A stretch of 64,000 nucleotides of DNA from Taudactylus pleione. Its lineage: Eukaryota; Chordata; Amphibia; Anura; Myobatrachidae. Positions 21,101 through 31,225 of this stretch are shown piece by piece; within the stretch, counting starts at the first letter, position 1; every line of letters starts with the position of its first letter. Below the pieces are notes generated by a model. It was not told the DNA's origin, ran no database searches, and saw nothing but the letters and a program-made list of their open reading frames with translations. Position numbers and translations under genes: made by a program. The stretch lies in NCBI GenBank assembly GCA_031769625.1, contig JAUIMM010000115.1, positions 16,322,501-16,386,500 of the forward strand. Direction: 5' to 3'.

Positions 21101-21861
21101 CTATACAGGTGTGTGTTTAGCATTGTTCTTTGTCAGTGTTTGTTTATTGTGTACTCATTTCCATGGCAACCGAGTGACTATGGGTGTGTTGCCATGGTTG
21201 CTGGACGCTCCGGGCTCTGTGTGAACGTGGGATGTTGCGTCTGACTTCATGGTCACGTGACGCATGCGTCATCTGTGCGCGCTTGCCCGGCAGTGCAGCC
21301 TTGTCCATTGGGTGGGATATTATGTTCACTTATTATATAAGGTAAGATTTGTCACTATATGTCTTGTATGCCTTGAAGAAAGATGTAATAAACATCTGAA
21401 ACGTTGCAGTAAACAAGCTCATTTCTTTTTAATCTGTGGAGTTCTGCCTAACCAAGTTCTGTATTCGGCGTCTTGCCCCTGTGCCAGGCTCTTTGAGGAT
21501 TTTGTGCACCCCGGTGCTTTGGACATTGGATTTCTACACGTGAGTGCCGATCCCTGTATCGTTTGTATTGGAGTGGCTCTAGTAGTACACTGGATAAGTC
21601 AACCATGCTGTTTTTTACTCTTCTGACGTACTATTTTTTCTATTTTTTTCTAGTTTTCTATATATTTATTCACTTTGCACTTTGATTAAAATCCGGATCG
21701 TCGAGATTCTGTTGTTTGCACTTTTTTGCACTGCACTTTGATATATAAAACATATATGCACTAAGACACTTTGCTGATTCCTTGTGACTATTACATATAT
21801 AACAGGCTGCGACTGCTTTTTTTTTACATAAGTCTCCTGTTGAATGACATTTCCCTATCAC
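21101..21861 (+). promoter_or_regulatory. Probable 5' leader or pLTR-like region of the Penelope-like element that follows
   Basis: It lies between the 3' end of PLE copy 1 and the first coding sequence of PLE copy 2 (22812), in head-to-tail order as is common for PLE tandem arrangements. It has a CpG-rich segment (GTCACGTGACGCATGCGTCA near 21251), a TATATAAGG at about 21335-21343, and a hammerhead-like motif at 21371-21407. The assignment is inference from position and motifs. Confidence 0.4.
21371..21407 (+). other. Hammerhead-ribozyme-like motif
   Basis: TTGAAGA is followed by a perfect 6-bp stem (AGATGT / ACATCT, loop AATAA) and then GAAACG. This has the order of the hammerhead core (CUGANGA, stem II, GAAA), with the first core base changed from C to T. 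Penelope-like elements are known to carry hammerheads in their terminal regions. The changed base argues for a decayed copy. Confidence 0.35.
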
Positions 21862-22580
21862 CAGTGGTCGAAGTGGGGCGGTATACGGCGGTATGACATA
21901 CCGCCACTTCCTGGCCCCACTTCATTTTAAATGCAGATGAGAATGTACCAGCGCTGGGATCCAGTATGGTATCCCAGCGCTGGAACAGCGGCGGCTATGT
22001 GTAGAGATGTGTCCCAAAGGGGACACATCTCGATCGGGGTAACGGAGGCACTGGCATGTAGCTGGGACAAATTACCGGGTCCCGGTTGCACTAGAAGCAC
22101 CACCACAACGCACTGGGCGGCCGCCAGCCAATGAGGACGCTCGCGGCCGCCAGCCAATGAGGAGGCTCGCGGCCGCCAGACAATCAGGAGGCTCGCAGCC
22201 GCCACCCAATGAGGAGGCTCGTGGCCGCCATCCAATCAGGAGGCTCGTGGCCCCCAACCAGTCAGAAGGCTCGCGGCCACCAGCCAATCAGGAGGCTCGC
22301 GGCCGCCAGCCAATCAGGAGGCTCGCGGCCGCCAGCCAATCACAAGGCTCGTGGCCGCCAGCCAATGAGGAGGCTCGCGGCCACCAGCCAATCACAAGGC
22401 TCGCGGCCACCAGCCAATGAAAAGCTGCCAAATGGCAGCTTCCCATTGGCACGCATCGGCACCAGATAACTGCAATGAGGTTATGAGGAGACGTACAATG
22501 GGGTGTAATGGAAGCAGCGGCCCAAAGGGGGGGGATTCAATCTCCATACCCCCACCTCTAAATTCCCACTTCGAGCACTG
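21862..22580. mobile_element. Non-autonomous hAT element (CAGTGGTCGAAGTG ends), perfect TSD
   Basis: It starts CAGTGGTCGAAGTGGGGCGG and ends CCCACTTCGAGCACTG. Identical octamers CCTATCAC flank it (21854-21861, 22581-22588). The same family as 13761-16383: both end in CCATACCCCCAC...AAATTCCCACTT-type sequence. The interior carries a 12-unit CCAAT-containing array. Confidence 0.88.
22115..22430 (+). repeat. 26-bp tandem array, 12 units, each with a CCAAT-box position
   Basis: Units such as GGCCGCCAGCCAATCAGGAG repeat at exactly 26 bp. The CCAAT position falls at 22128, 22154, 22180, 22206 and so on to 22414, without any indel. Ten of the twelve keep CCAAT; 22180 is ACAAT and 22258 is CCAGT. 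A reverse CCAAT (ATTGG) follows near 22444. Whether it binds NF-Y is unknown. Confidence 0.9.
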
Positions 22581-22735
22581 CCTATCACTAAGGGTATTTT
22601 GTGATATATGACAGGCTGTGACTGCTTTTTATATAAGTCTCCTGTTGAATGACATTTCCCTATCGCTAAGGGTATTTTGTGATATATGACAGGCTGCGAC
22701 TGCTTTTTATATAAGTCTCCTGCTTAAAGATACCT
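22581..22735 (+). repeat. Tandem duplication of about 80-90 bp
   Basis: CTAAGGGTATTTTGTGATAT, GACAGGCTGTGACTGC and TTTTTATATAAGTCTCCTGT occur twice here, and a third, earlier copy lies at 21780-21861 before the hAT insertion. The array lies in the putative leader of PLE copy 2. Confidence 0.75.
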
Positions 22736-22811
22736 AATATTGATTAATGTCACTTTATTATATTTTTCACTTTATTATATTTTTCTTTATATTTTTCTTT
22801 TTAGCATTTAT

Positions 22812-25800
22812 ATGGCAGAGATGGATGAAACAGGTGACTTTACTCCTATATTATTGCCTTTGGAACACGTTCTTAGCTTCTCGGGCTCTGATGCTGATTT
22901 AGTCCTTATTAAGAACACTCTTAAAGAAGCAGCAGGGAGTGACACTGCAGAAGAGGTTTTTCACTCCCTACTCAAATTAAAAAGAGGGAACTGGACTTCT
23001 TCCTACATGGAGTCACTTTGTCCGACTACTATAGAGACCGGAAGATACCGAGAGGCTTCTGTATTAGGAATGTCCCTACTATCAGTAGGAACAATGTTAA
23101 TTTCTGCCGCCGCTGGGTGGCAGTTCTCAACAAATGCTCTTCCGACCTCATGCTGTTGGTGGTGGAAGAGTCCACTAGGGAGCTTACAGATATTACAAAG
23201 AAAATATTGGATCTTCAAACAACATCCGAGCAATTGTTAACTAATGATGTCTCTGTTGATTGGCTGGACAAGCTCAGTAACAGTGTATAGATTTATAAAA
23301 AATAATTAATTGCCTTTAAAAAGAAGAAGTTATTGACTGTCAATCGAGATTACCAGGAACATCTGGTATATGTATGGGCAACTGGAAAACAGCCCCTGAA
23401 TAAACCTCATACTTTCAGGCATAGATGCCCTAGGGCCACTCCTACTGAATTTCATCAACGGGTGATAATACCTCACAAACTGAAAGTGATACAGTCAATA
23501 CATTAACAACACTACATCCCCCTTTAGGGGTTGCTATACGCACTGGAGGCGCAGGAGGATCAGAGCCAGAACACACCGTGGTGGCCAGGGGCAGAGGTGC
23601 CAGCAGGGGAAAACGTGGATGCAAGCAGCGGATGTAGTGGTCAATGTCTCTTCATATACATTGACTATGGCAGAAACAGCCCTTTTGAACTAGGGTTTGT
23701 CATTTGTTCCTAAATCAAGATTTAATGAATATAAGTGGAAGATCGAGTTACATAAACACCATCGTAACCTTAAACTTAGGGATTATTTCAACAACAATCC
23801 CACCACTACAGAAATTTTGTCCCATTTGCATCCGTTCAGAGCTAAATCACACTTTGAGCCTTCTTCACAGAATAGTGCAATTAAGAACTACATAAGGGTA
23901 TTGGATACCTCAGTTACTGACTTTGCCAAGAACAGGACTAATGGGTGCCCTAATCTGTCCAATGAGGAATTCTCTGCACTACGTTCACTCAGCAGTAACA
24001 TGGCTATCACCATTAGAAGTGCAGATAAGGGGGGAGCTATTGTGTTGCAGGATACTGTGCAATACAAGAACGAGATCTACAGGCAGTTGCTTGATACTAC
24101 TGTATACACAAAATTGGAGAGTGATTATACTGTGCTCTATAAAAGTTAAATTGATTATTTGCTTTTGACAGCCTATGAGAATGGTGTCATTGACTCTGTT
24201 ATTATTTATTCATTATCGAAAATCACAAGAGTCTGGTCAACCCGCCTGGGCGACCGATCATTGCTGCCCGTGATTCACTGTTTGCTACCATCTCTAAATA
24301 TCTGGACTCCTTTTGCAGCCAGTGATTCAGGTGGAAGCCACATATCTCAGGGATAATACTGATTTATTATTAAAGTTGCGTGCATTGGCGAATTTGCCAG
24401 AGAAGTTTTTGCTCTGTAGCATTGATGTTGTTGGATTATATACCAACATACCACATGTTGGTGGTCTAGAGGCCATTAAATCACTATTGAATAATAATTT
24501 GCTATATAAAGGTCCTGAAATCTCATTTTTTTTCTGGCTTTACTGGAAAAAACACTCAGCAGAAATTATTTTTATTTCAATGGGTGTTTTTTCTTACAGA
24601 AACAAGGCTGTGCCATGCGGTCCAATGTGGCCCTGGCATTTGTGAATGCATACATGTATGAAGTGGAGCGGAAACTTTTTTGACTAATAGAGCATTTTCT
24701 GAGAAGTTAATTTTCTATATTCGCTACATTGATGACATTCTTGTTTTATGGGCGGCTGAGATGGGAGAGTACATAGCCCTCATAGAAGTGATTAACACCA
24801 TGGGTAGTACCATCAAGTTCACATACACGTGCAGTGAAGCATTTCTCAATTATCTTGATGTAAAAATTTCTAGAATGGGTGACGCTCTGAGTACATGTTT
24901 GTTCAGTAAGCCTACTGATATGAATACGTTGCTGCATGCACGCAGCTATCATCCAGTGGCTATGAAGAAGGGCTTGCCAATTTCCAATTCCTGAAAGTTT
25001 GGAGGATCACCTTCAATTAAGTACGGGCTATAGCTGGCATTGATGTAATGTTTGATAAATTTCTGGCCAGGGGTTATTCTAGGGCTGACTTAGAGGCTGC
25101 TAAGCAGAAGGTGGTCTCTATTCCTCGAGATGAATGTTTGAACACGCAGTTTGTAGCCCCTAAAGCTAAAATTAAAGCATCTATGTTCCCCTTTGTGAGT
25201 ACCTTTTCTCCAGCCAGCACAGTCATTAAAAAAACCTCTAATAGGTATTAGCCGGTGGTTAGTACTGATTGTAATATTCCCTCCTTGAACAATACACGTC
25301 TGATTAACTGCCACAAACGTAGTAGGAATCGTCATGATTGGCTTGTCAGGAATATTCTTACTGACAGCGGTACTACTAATACCAAACATTTTTGACTAGA
25401 CCTGTAGGTTGCTACAAGTGCACTGGCTGCATGACGTGCAGTCATATGGAGACAGGTTGGTACATTTCACATCCACACTCAGGATCTAAGATACCTATTA
25501 GGCATGTTCTGACGTGCACTAGTAAATATGTAGTTTATGTCATCAATGCCCATGTGGGCTTGGGTACGTAGGTAAGACCGTAAGTGCATTTAAAAAGAGG
25601 GCAGCCCAGCATAGGTCTGCTATCAGATTAGCCTTAGAAGGCAAAATGAGTGACCAGTTTTTGTCAGCTAGACACTCTTTGGCTACGCTGTATTACAAAC
25701 TTGTTGATCATGTACCGCATATGGTTAAAGGTGGTCATTATAATAGGAAATTATTACAATTGGAGGAATCATGGACTTATCGCCTCAATATGGTGGCTCC

Positions 25801-25840
25801 AATGGGGCTCAATGAGTATCTCAGTTTAGCATGCTTTTGA
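22812..25840 (+). pseudogene. Penelope-like retroelement, reverse transcriptase plus GIY-YIG (copy 2, degraded)
   Basis: The order along the plus strand is: an N-terminal part from MAEMDETGDFTPILL; LSKG-type region SFVPKSRFNEYKW (23697 on) and ITIRSADKGGAIVLQD; RT motif SIDVVGLYTNIPH (about 24416); GCAMRSNVALAFVNAYM (about 24607); catalytic YIDD at 24725-24736; KPTDMNTLLHARSYHP (about 24909); a connecting segment; and the GIY-YIG region near 25530-25590. In the family the RT primes on nicked DNA and the endonuclease makes the nick. The reading frame breaks many times (for example near 23010, 23290, 24150, 24640, 24990, 25250 and 25400), so no protein is made. Copy 1 at 17080-21100 is the same family. 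Confidence 0.85.
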
Positions 25841-26113
25841 TTATATCCCAGTCTGAGTTTATTTGTTATATGTATATTGACCGTGTTACCATACTATATT
25901 AATTTGCGACAGGTTTGCCATTAATTATTTGCATACTTACATAATGGTTGTTATTTTCAATATGTGTCTCAAGTGCTATTTGTTTTTTGTATTTGTATGT
26001 GATGCTTTGACATATGTGTATGGATAAGACCAGTTGCTTCACATTATCTGTGCCCTTGTGGCTACGTTAGGTTATAGTCTTATGCAGCTTACATCCTTTT
26101 TGAGATTTGTTAT
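25841..26113 (+). other. 3' untranslated region of PLE copy 2, truncated
   Basis: It matches 20810-21075 of PLE copy 1 (GTGTCTCAAGTGCTATT, GGCTACGTTAGGTTATAGTC) and then breaks off at TACATCCTTTTT, where a different PLE begins. Confidence 0.65.
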
Positions 26114-27339
26114 ACACACGGATAAAACAAGTGTTATAGAACTGAAAAGAGAACAGAAGAACTCTTCTCTGTTATATATATCACAGTATGATAATAGTGC
26201 AAATCAGATTAAATCAATTATTAATAGATATTATAAATTACCACACCATGATACAATTTTCTCCCAAGTAATTGATCCCAAACCTCAGATTGTTTTCAAG
26301 AGGAATAGGAATCTAAAAAGCCTGCTTGCACCTAGTATACTTAAAATGAACAAACAAACTAGTGAGACAGGAGGGACCTGGTTACCAGAATGTCCTAAAG
26401 AATGTTTTAGGTGTAACCACACTAGATGTCTCACCTGTGGTCACATTGAGAATAAAAAGAGCACTATCATATCTAATAGTTTAGGGCCTCAGGGCCTCAT
26501 TCAGACCCGCTTGCGAGCGCTGAGCGCTCGCAAGCGGGTCGATGGTGGCCCAGTGCGCATGCGTACGACGGAGCCGGCTCTGTCGTGCGCATGCGCGAGA
26601 CCCGGATAGCGACGGCCATGCCGTCGCTCCGGGTCTCGTACCAAAGGGGGCGTGCTGTCGATGTTGAGTGACAGCACGCCCCCTTTGGTGGGCGGGCCGG
26701 GGGCGTGGCTGCCCAGACGGAGGCATTCCCATGGGAATGCCTACCGTCTGGGGCCGGCCCCACTGACATCACAAGTGATGTCAGTGGGAGTGCTTTCGGC
26801 TCTGTTTGAGCCGAAAGCACTCTTGGGCTTGAGGCAACGAGACCCTACCACAAGAGTCTCGTCGCAAGCCCGATGGTTGCGATGGTCCGCCCATAAAAAC
26901 AGAGGGCCGCCCAAAAAAACAGAGGGCCGGCCCTGATTCAGAGCGAGCGCTCTGTCAGAGCATCCAGCTCTGAATCAGGCCCTCAGTTTGACATTGGGCA
27001 GTTTATTAACTGTCAGTCAACTTATGTCATCTATGTTCTCAGTTGCACCTGTTCCAAGCAATACATAGGTCAGACAACTAGAACACTCAAAGAAAGATTT
27101 AGTGAACATAGACTTAATATACAGAAGAGATTATTAACACATAGTATATCCCGTAATTTTTCTGAGGTTCATAAAAAGCATTCTAGTGATCTTAAAATTG
27201 TGGGAGTTGAGATCATAAGTAAAACCGTAAAGGGGGTGATAGATACACAAATCTATGCCGCGGTGAATCCGAATGGATCTTTAGATTACAAACTTTAAAT
27301 CCTGAGAGACTCAATGAAGTTCTCGAATTTATTGACTAA
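26114..27339 (+). pseudogene. Second Penelope-like family, C-terminal part with GIY-YIG endonuclease
   Basis: After about 26114 the frame reads TDKTSVIELKREQKNSSLLY and FKRNRNLKSLLAPSIL, a cysteine cluster CFRCNHTRCLTCGHI, then (after a MITE at 26492-26982) YVIYVLSCTCSKQYIGQTTR and the R-E-x-x-W end GESEWIFRLQTLNPERLNEV. This is the PLE connecting region plus GIY-YIG domain. Removing the MITE and one TCA restores the frame exactly. A single frameshift lies at the G5 run near 27231 (VKG to GGDRY). The reverse transcriptase is missing, so this is a 5'-truncated insertion. The stop is TAA at 27337. Confidence 0.8.
26492..26982. mobile_element. Harbinger-type MITE (GGGCCTCATTCAGA ends), TSD TCA
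   Basis: It starts GGGCCTCATTCAGACCC and ends CTGAATCAGGCCC, flanked by TCA on both sides (26489-26491, 26983-26985). The interior is a set of palindromes, for example CGAGCGCTGAGCGCTCG near 26515 and CACTGACATCACAAGTGATG near 26760. Its termini match those of the coding Harbinger element at 38065-45325. It lies inside the GIY-YIG gene of the second PLE. Confidence 0.85.
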
Positions 27340-28041
27340 ATTAATTTAGTATTGGTTGTGATTGAGAGAGGACGTCACTTCTCCATATCTACTGTCTGGT
27401 CAATGGGGTGGTCACTGCCTCTCCCAATCACCATAGGATTTAAATTCTTTAAATTGAATATGTGGTATACATGTAATTAAAACAAATTATGTGCTTTTGT
27501 CTTTGGCTTTATTTTTAAATGTCAGAAATAAGAGAATTACTATTGTATTGCCATTAAGATGCACACAGAGAAGGGATTTTTAAGATAGACTTATGTCTCT
27601 ATTTAGATATTCTCTGACTATGAGAGAGATCCACTCTTCTTAAGAATGCTGTTGTTCAAAACATGTGTATACTCTGGTACCTGCTTTATATATGAACATG
27701 TACATTTATGTCGATATATGGATAAGATGCTACCTCTCCAAATGAAGAAATTGAATTTAATTTAATTAAATTAAATAAACTAAATATTAAAAAGAGTTAT
27801 GTGTAGATTGAGATATGTTATCTTTGTGCTAAGTACTTACTTAAATAGTGTTATATATTAGTGTTATTATGCTCCCTCTTAGGAATCCTCTCATTATAAA
27901 TATGCACATCTGTGCAGTGATCTTGTACACCTGTAGACATGATTTTGGTGTCTGGAGTTGAGATAGGTTAATTATAAGATTATTGTGGTTGCACATATGT
28001 ATTTATATATATTTTCTAATTCTCCATGATAAACTATATAT
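27340..28041. other. AT-rich sequence, probably PLE 3' flank
   Basis: No coding frame or clear repeat is seen. It may include the 3' untranslated region of the second PLE. Confidence 0.4.
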
Positions 28042-28069
28042 AGATAGACAGATAGATAGAGAGATAGAG

Positions 28070-28130
<61 letters not shown>
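28042..28130. repeat. (GATA)n microsatellite
   Basis: An almost uninterrupted GATA tract of about 90 bp with a few GACA and GAGA variants at its left end. Confidence 0.95.
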
Positions 28131-28133
28131 TTT

Positions 28134-29995
28134 CTATGTCAAAGCAATATATGGTAGTATTAAATATTGTTTTATTATAAGTTTTTTTATTATTATTCTT
28201 TTTAATTGAGACATTGTTTGCACTGATACATATTGCATTATGGATTACAGTACAGAGAAAAACATGTTTAAACAAATATAACATTTCCATATACAATATC
28301 TAAATAAAAGAAAAATACTTTTCGTAGACATTGAAAATCTGTGTATTACAGTTCTTATGTTTTTATAAGCAACAAATTGTTAATATACAAGGAAGTACAA
28401 ATTAACTCATATTCCTGGGGACCTGGGGAAAAGAAGCTATCTGACCCCACATCTCAAATAAAAGATCAGAGGATCTTGTAACGCTATTCTGGTAAGGTAC
28501 CATGTACTATTTTTTAAGCCAAAATGTATTTGTTTTCTAGTTGAGATTGGAAGAGTATCTTTCTAAAGTCATCCGCACACCTGGGTCGAAAAATCCCAAA
28601 ATTGCCCACTCAGGGGTGAAAGGGACATAATTCACCAGTTTAGCTTCTGCATAACTGCGAAATGGCAGAAATATTTAACTATGGGACACGCCCAAAGGCA
28701 ATGGAAATTGTCTGCCTCCTCCTGGTGGCATCTTGGGCACAAGTGATTTTCGGAAGTCCCCATTCAGAAACGCCTAAGTGGTGACAGGTAGGTATTGTGA
28801 TATATATTTAAGAAAAGTTCATTATACATGCTAGCTAGGAGAGTCCTTCTAGAAAATTCCAAAGCTTTTATCATCACGAGTATCGTTAAGGTTGAGAAAT
28901 GAAATACGTTTTTTATTACATGTATTTATGTACATGACTAAACACTGCAGGAATGTCTCATTGTGAAAATGGGTTAGAACACAAAATAAATGGATAAGAA
29001 TTAGTTAATTTCAAATAACCAATAAAAGAAAGAACTCTTCTATTTAAACCTGATCCAGTAAAGTAGAAGTCATTCACATTGATAAAGGCCAAAGCTGAAA
29101 TGTGTTGCTGTTGCTGGTCAAATTCCAGCACTTTTATTTATGCCAAGGAACCCAATTGCCTCTACGATTCCTCAGCCGACATCCCTTTAATGCCCGAAGG
29201 AACTACTATTAATCCTACTGACCAGATGCTATACGCGGCCACAACATCAAGGTACTGTACTGCCTGTTTTGTCGGCATACTCCGGACAACACGAGTCCGC
29301 CTGCAGGAGCCACGGCTATCGTCACTGCCTCCACCATTTACTCAGGGAAGTTACGACACTCTATCAAATTGAGCAAGGTAGCTGAGGTCAACTACACAGT
29401 GCTAGATACCAGCTACGGGGATCTGGGCAGGAGAGACAATATAACTGTGGTAAGGCAATCACTAAAGGGAACACAGAGCAAGTCTCCTTATCCAGCTAAC
29501 TACAGCCTGTTATTTTTCAGCTGGTCATGCATTATACTTAACATCATATACCACCACAACTGATTTATATTGAGTGGTTTTCAGGAAATATATATTGGTT
29601 GGACACTGAGTTGTGGTTATTGCTGAGACACCTTTCAACTATCCGATATATGGGACTGTATAAATAAGTGCTGTGTTAGTAATTAATGTCAGTATCGGCG
29701 GCTCTCATCTGGTCGTTGTTTACTCTTTTTTTTCTACAGAAAAACAGATGTGCTATAGTTGAATCATGCACATGTGAATGAGATACTGTTGCTTTAATTT
29801 AGCAACTTACAGTATTATTCATTGTTTAGGATACAATTGAGCTGCTATATATTCTCCATGAGATAGGCTGCTATTCTTGCATGTTTATTTTATTGTAATT
29901 TTTATTTTTCCATTTTTAATAAATTGTATATATTTTTATATATGTTTGTATTGCTTTGACTGAGACACACCAGTACAGTATTCTCTTCTCATCCC
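28134..29995 (+). repeat. 1-kb interspersed repeat (plus), inverted copy of 13310-17075, interrupted by an L1 3' end
   Basis: 28134-28193 and 28911-29995 together are the reverse complement of 17075-16384 plus 13760-13310. Matching landmarks are GGTAGTATTAAATATTG, ACATGTATTTATGTACATGA, CTGGTCAAATTCCAGCACTT and ATTGAGCTGCTATATATTCT. The two copies lie in opposite orientation about 11 kb apart. There is a GATAAAGGCC...GCTGAAATG motif at about 29081-29103, a decayed hammerhead-like or PLE-terminal signature. Family assignment is open. Confidence 0.72.
28194..28910 (-). pseudogene. L1/Tx1-type LINE, ORF2 C-terminal fragment and 3' end
   Basis: The minus strand near 28745-28660 encodes CPRCHQEEADNFHCLWACP, the C-x2-C-x-H zinc-knuckle-like end typical of L1 ORF2, followed by the usual weak C-terminal region with several stops. 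The 3' end is A-rich (AATAATAATAAAAAAA on the minus strand) and abuts the host repeat at about 28193. It interrupts the 1-kb repeat relative to its copy at 16990-17075. Confidence 0.72.
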
Positions 29996-30658
29996 AGGAT
30001 TCCGGTGGTCAGAATCCTGATGCCGGCATCCCAACAGGATTAGGATACCGACACAGGGCAGGGTTTTCGATTCATTTAGTGTCTGGAACAATTAATTGAG
30101 TTAACATTAGATAAGACCATTAGTAGTATAAAATTAGACAATTGCCTAAAAGTTATTTAGTTGGAAGGATAACTAAAATGTGCTTGAATTTAGTGTCAAA
30201 AGTTTCTTGCATTAGTTTAAGCATTCAGTTAAGAATGATAGTCCATTGTTAGAGTAAAATATTAAGTTGAGATATTTGTTACATTTTAATCTTGTGAAGC
30301 ATGAGCATTGTGTAAGTTTTTTTTGTAAATTGTGGTATCACATATCTGTAAAGGAAAATATTATATATAGGGTATTTACTTCAGGTTTAACCTATCTTTA
30401 ACAAAATCTTAACAGGTTATTTTTAACAGAAATAAAGTAAACCTTTGCACAAATAGTTTTGAATTAATTGCATCTGGGGGCCCTTGCCTCTCTGCTAATG
30501 TGTGGTATAGTGAAGAGGTACTGTTGAAGAAAGAATATCCCCACTAAAGTAATTTGTACCTGTGCCTGCACCACATCATTTACACCATTGCCACCCCAGG
30601 GTATTACATCTGATATATTAAGGTTCTTATTATACTTAAAAAAAGGTCTCTCGCAAGA
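29996..30658. other. No recognisable gene
   Basis: Contains a short CCGGTGGTCAGAATCCTGAT / GCCGGCATCCCAAC segment near 30010-30045, otherwise AT-rich sequence without domain-like frames. Confidence 0.4.
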
Positions 30659-31225
30659 ATTACATTCTCCAGCACCATGCACCCTGTGTCTCCAGCACTT
30701 TCCCTCCAGTTTCTTGCTATTATCATCTCCCCTGCCTCTCCAATAACATCCAAAGACACCCGTGTCTCCAGAACCAATCCCCTGTGTCTCCAGCACCATC
30801 CCACTGTCTCTCCAGCACCATCCCACCTCTGTTTTTAAAACCATCTTCCTGTGTCTTCAGCACCATCCCACCTTTGTCTTCAGCACCATCTCCCTGTGTC
30901 TCCAGTACCATCCCCCTGTGCCTCCAGCACCATCTCACTATCTCTATAAAGCACTGTCACAAGGTCTCTCCAACAATCATCCACCCATGTCTCCAGTACG
31001 AACCACACCTGTGCTTCCTGCAACACCCCCTGTGTCACCAGCATGACCCCCCTTGTGTCTCCAACACCACACCTCTGTGTCTCCAGCACCATCCCACTGT
31101 CTCTCCAGCATTTTCTCACCTGTATCTCAGCGTCAATGCTCTGAGTCTCAGGTAATATTCCTCTGTATCTCCAACACCACCCCCTGGGTCTCCAGAACCA
31201 TTACCCTGTCTCCAGTGCCATTTTC
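30659..31225. repeat. CTCCAGCACCATCCC minisatellite
   Basis: About 20 degenerate units of 24-30 bp, consensus close to TGTCTCCAGCACCATCCCCC. Frames on both strands are made of the repeat. No bounding TIR or TSD was identified for this one. Confidence 0.85.
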
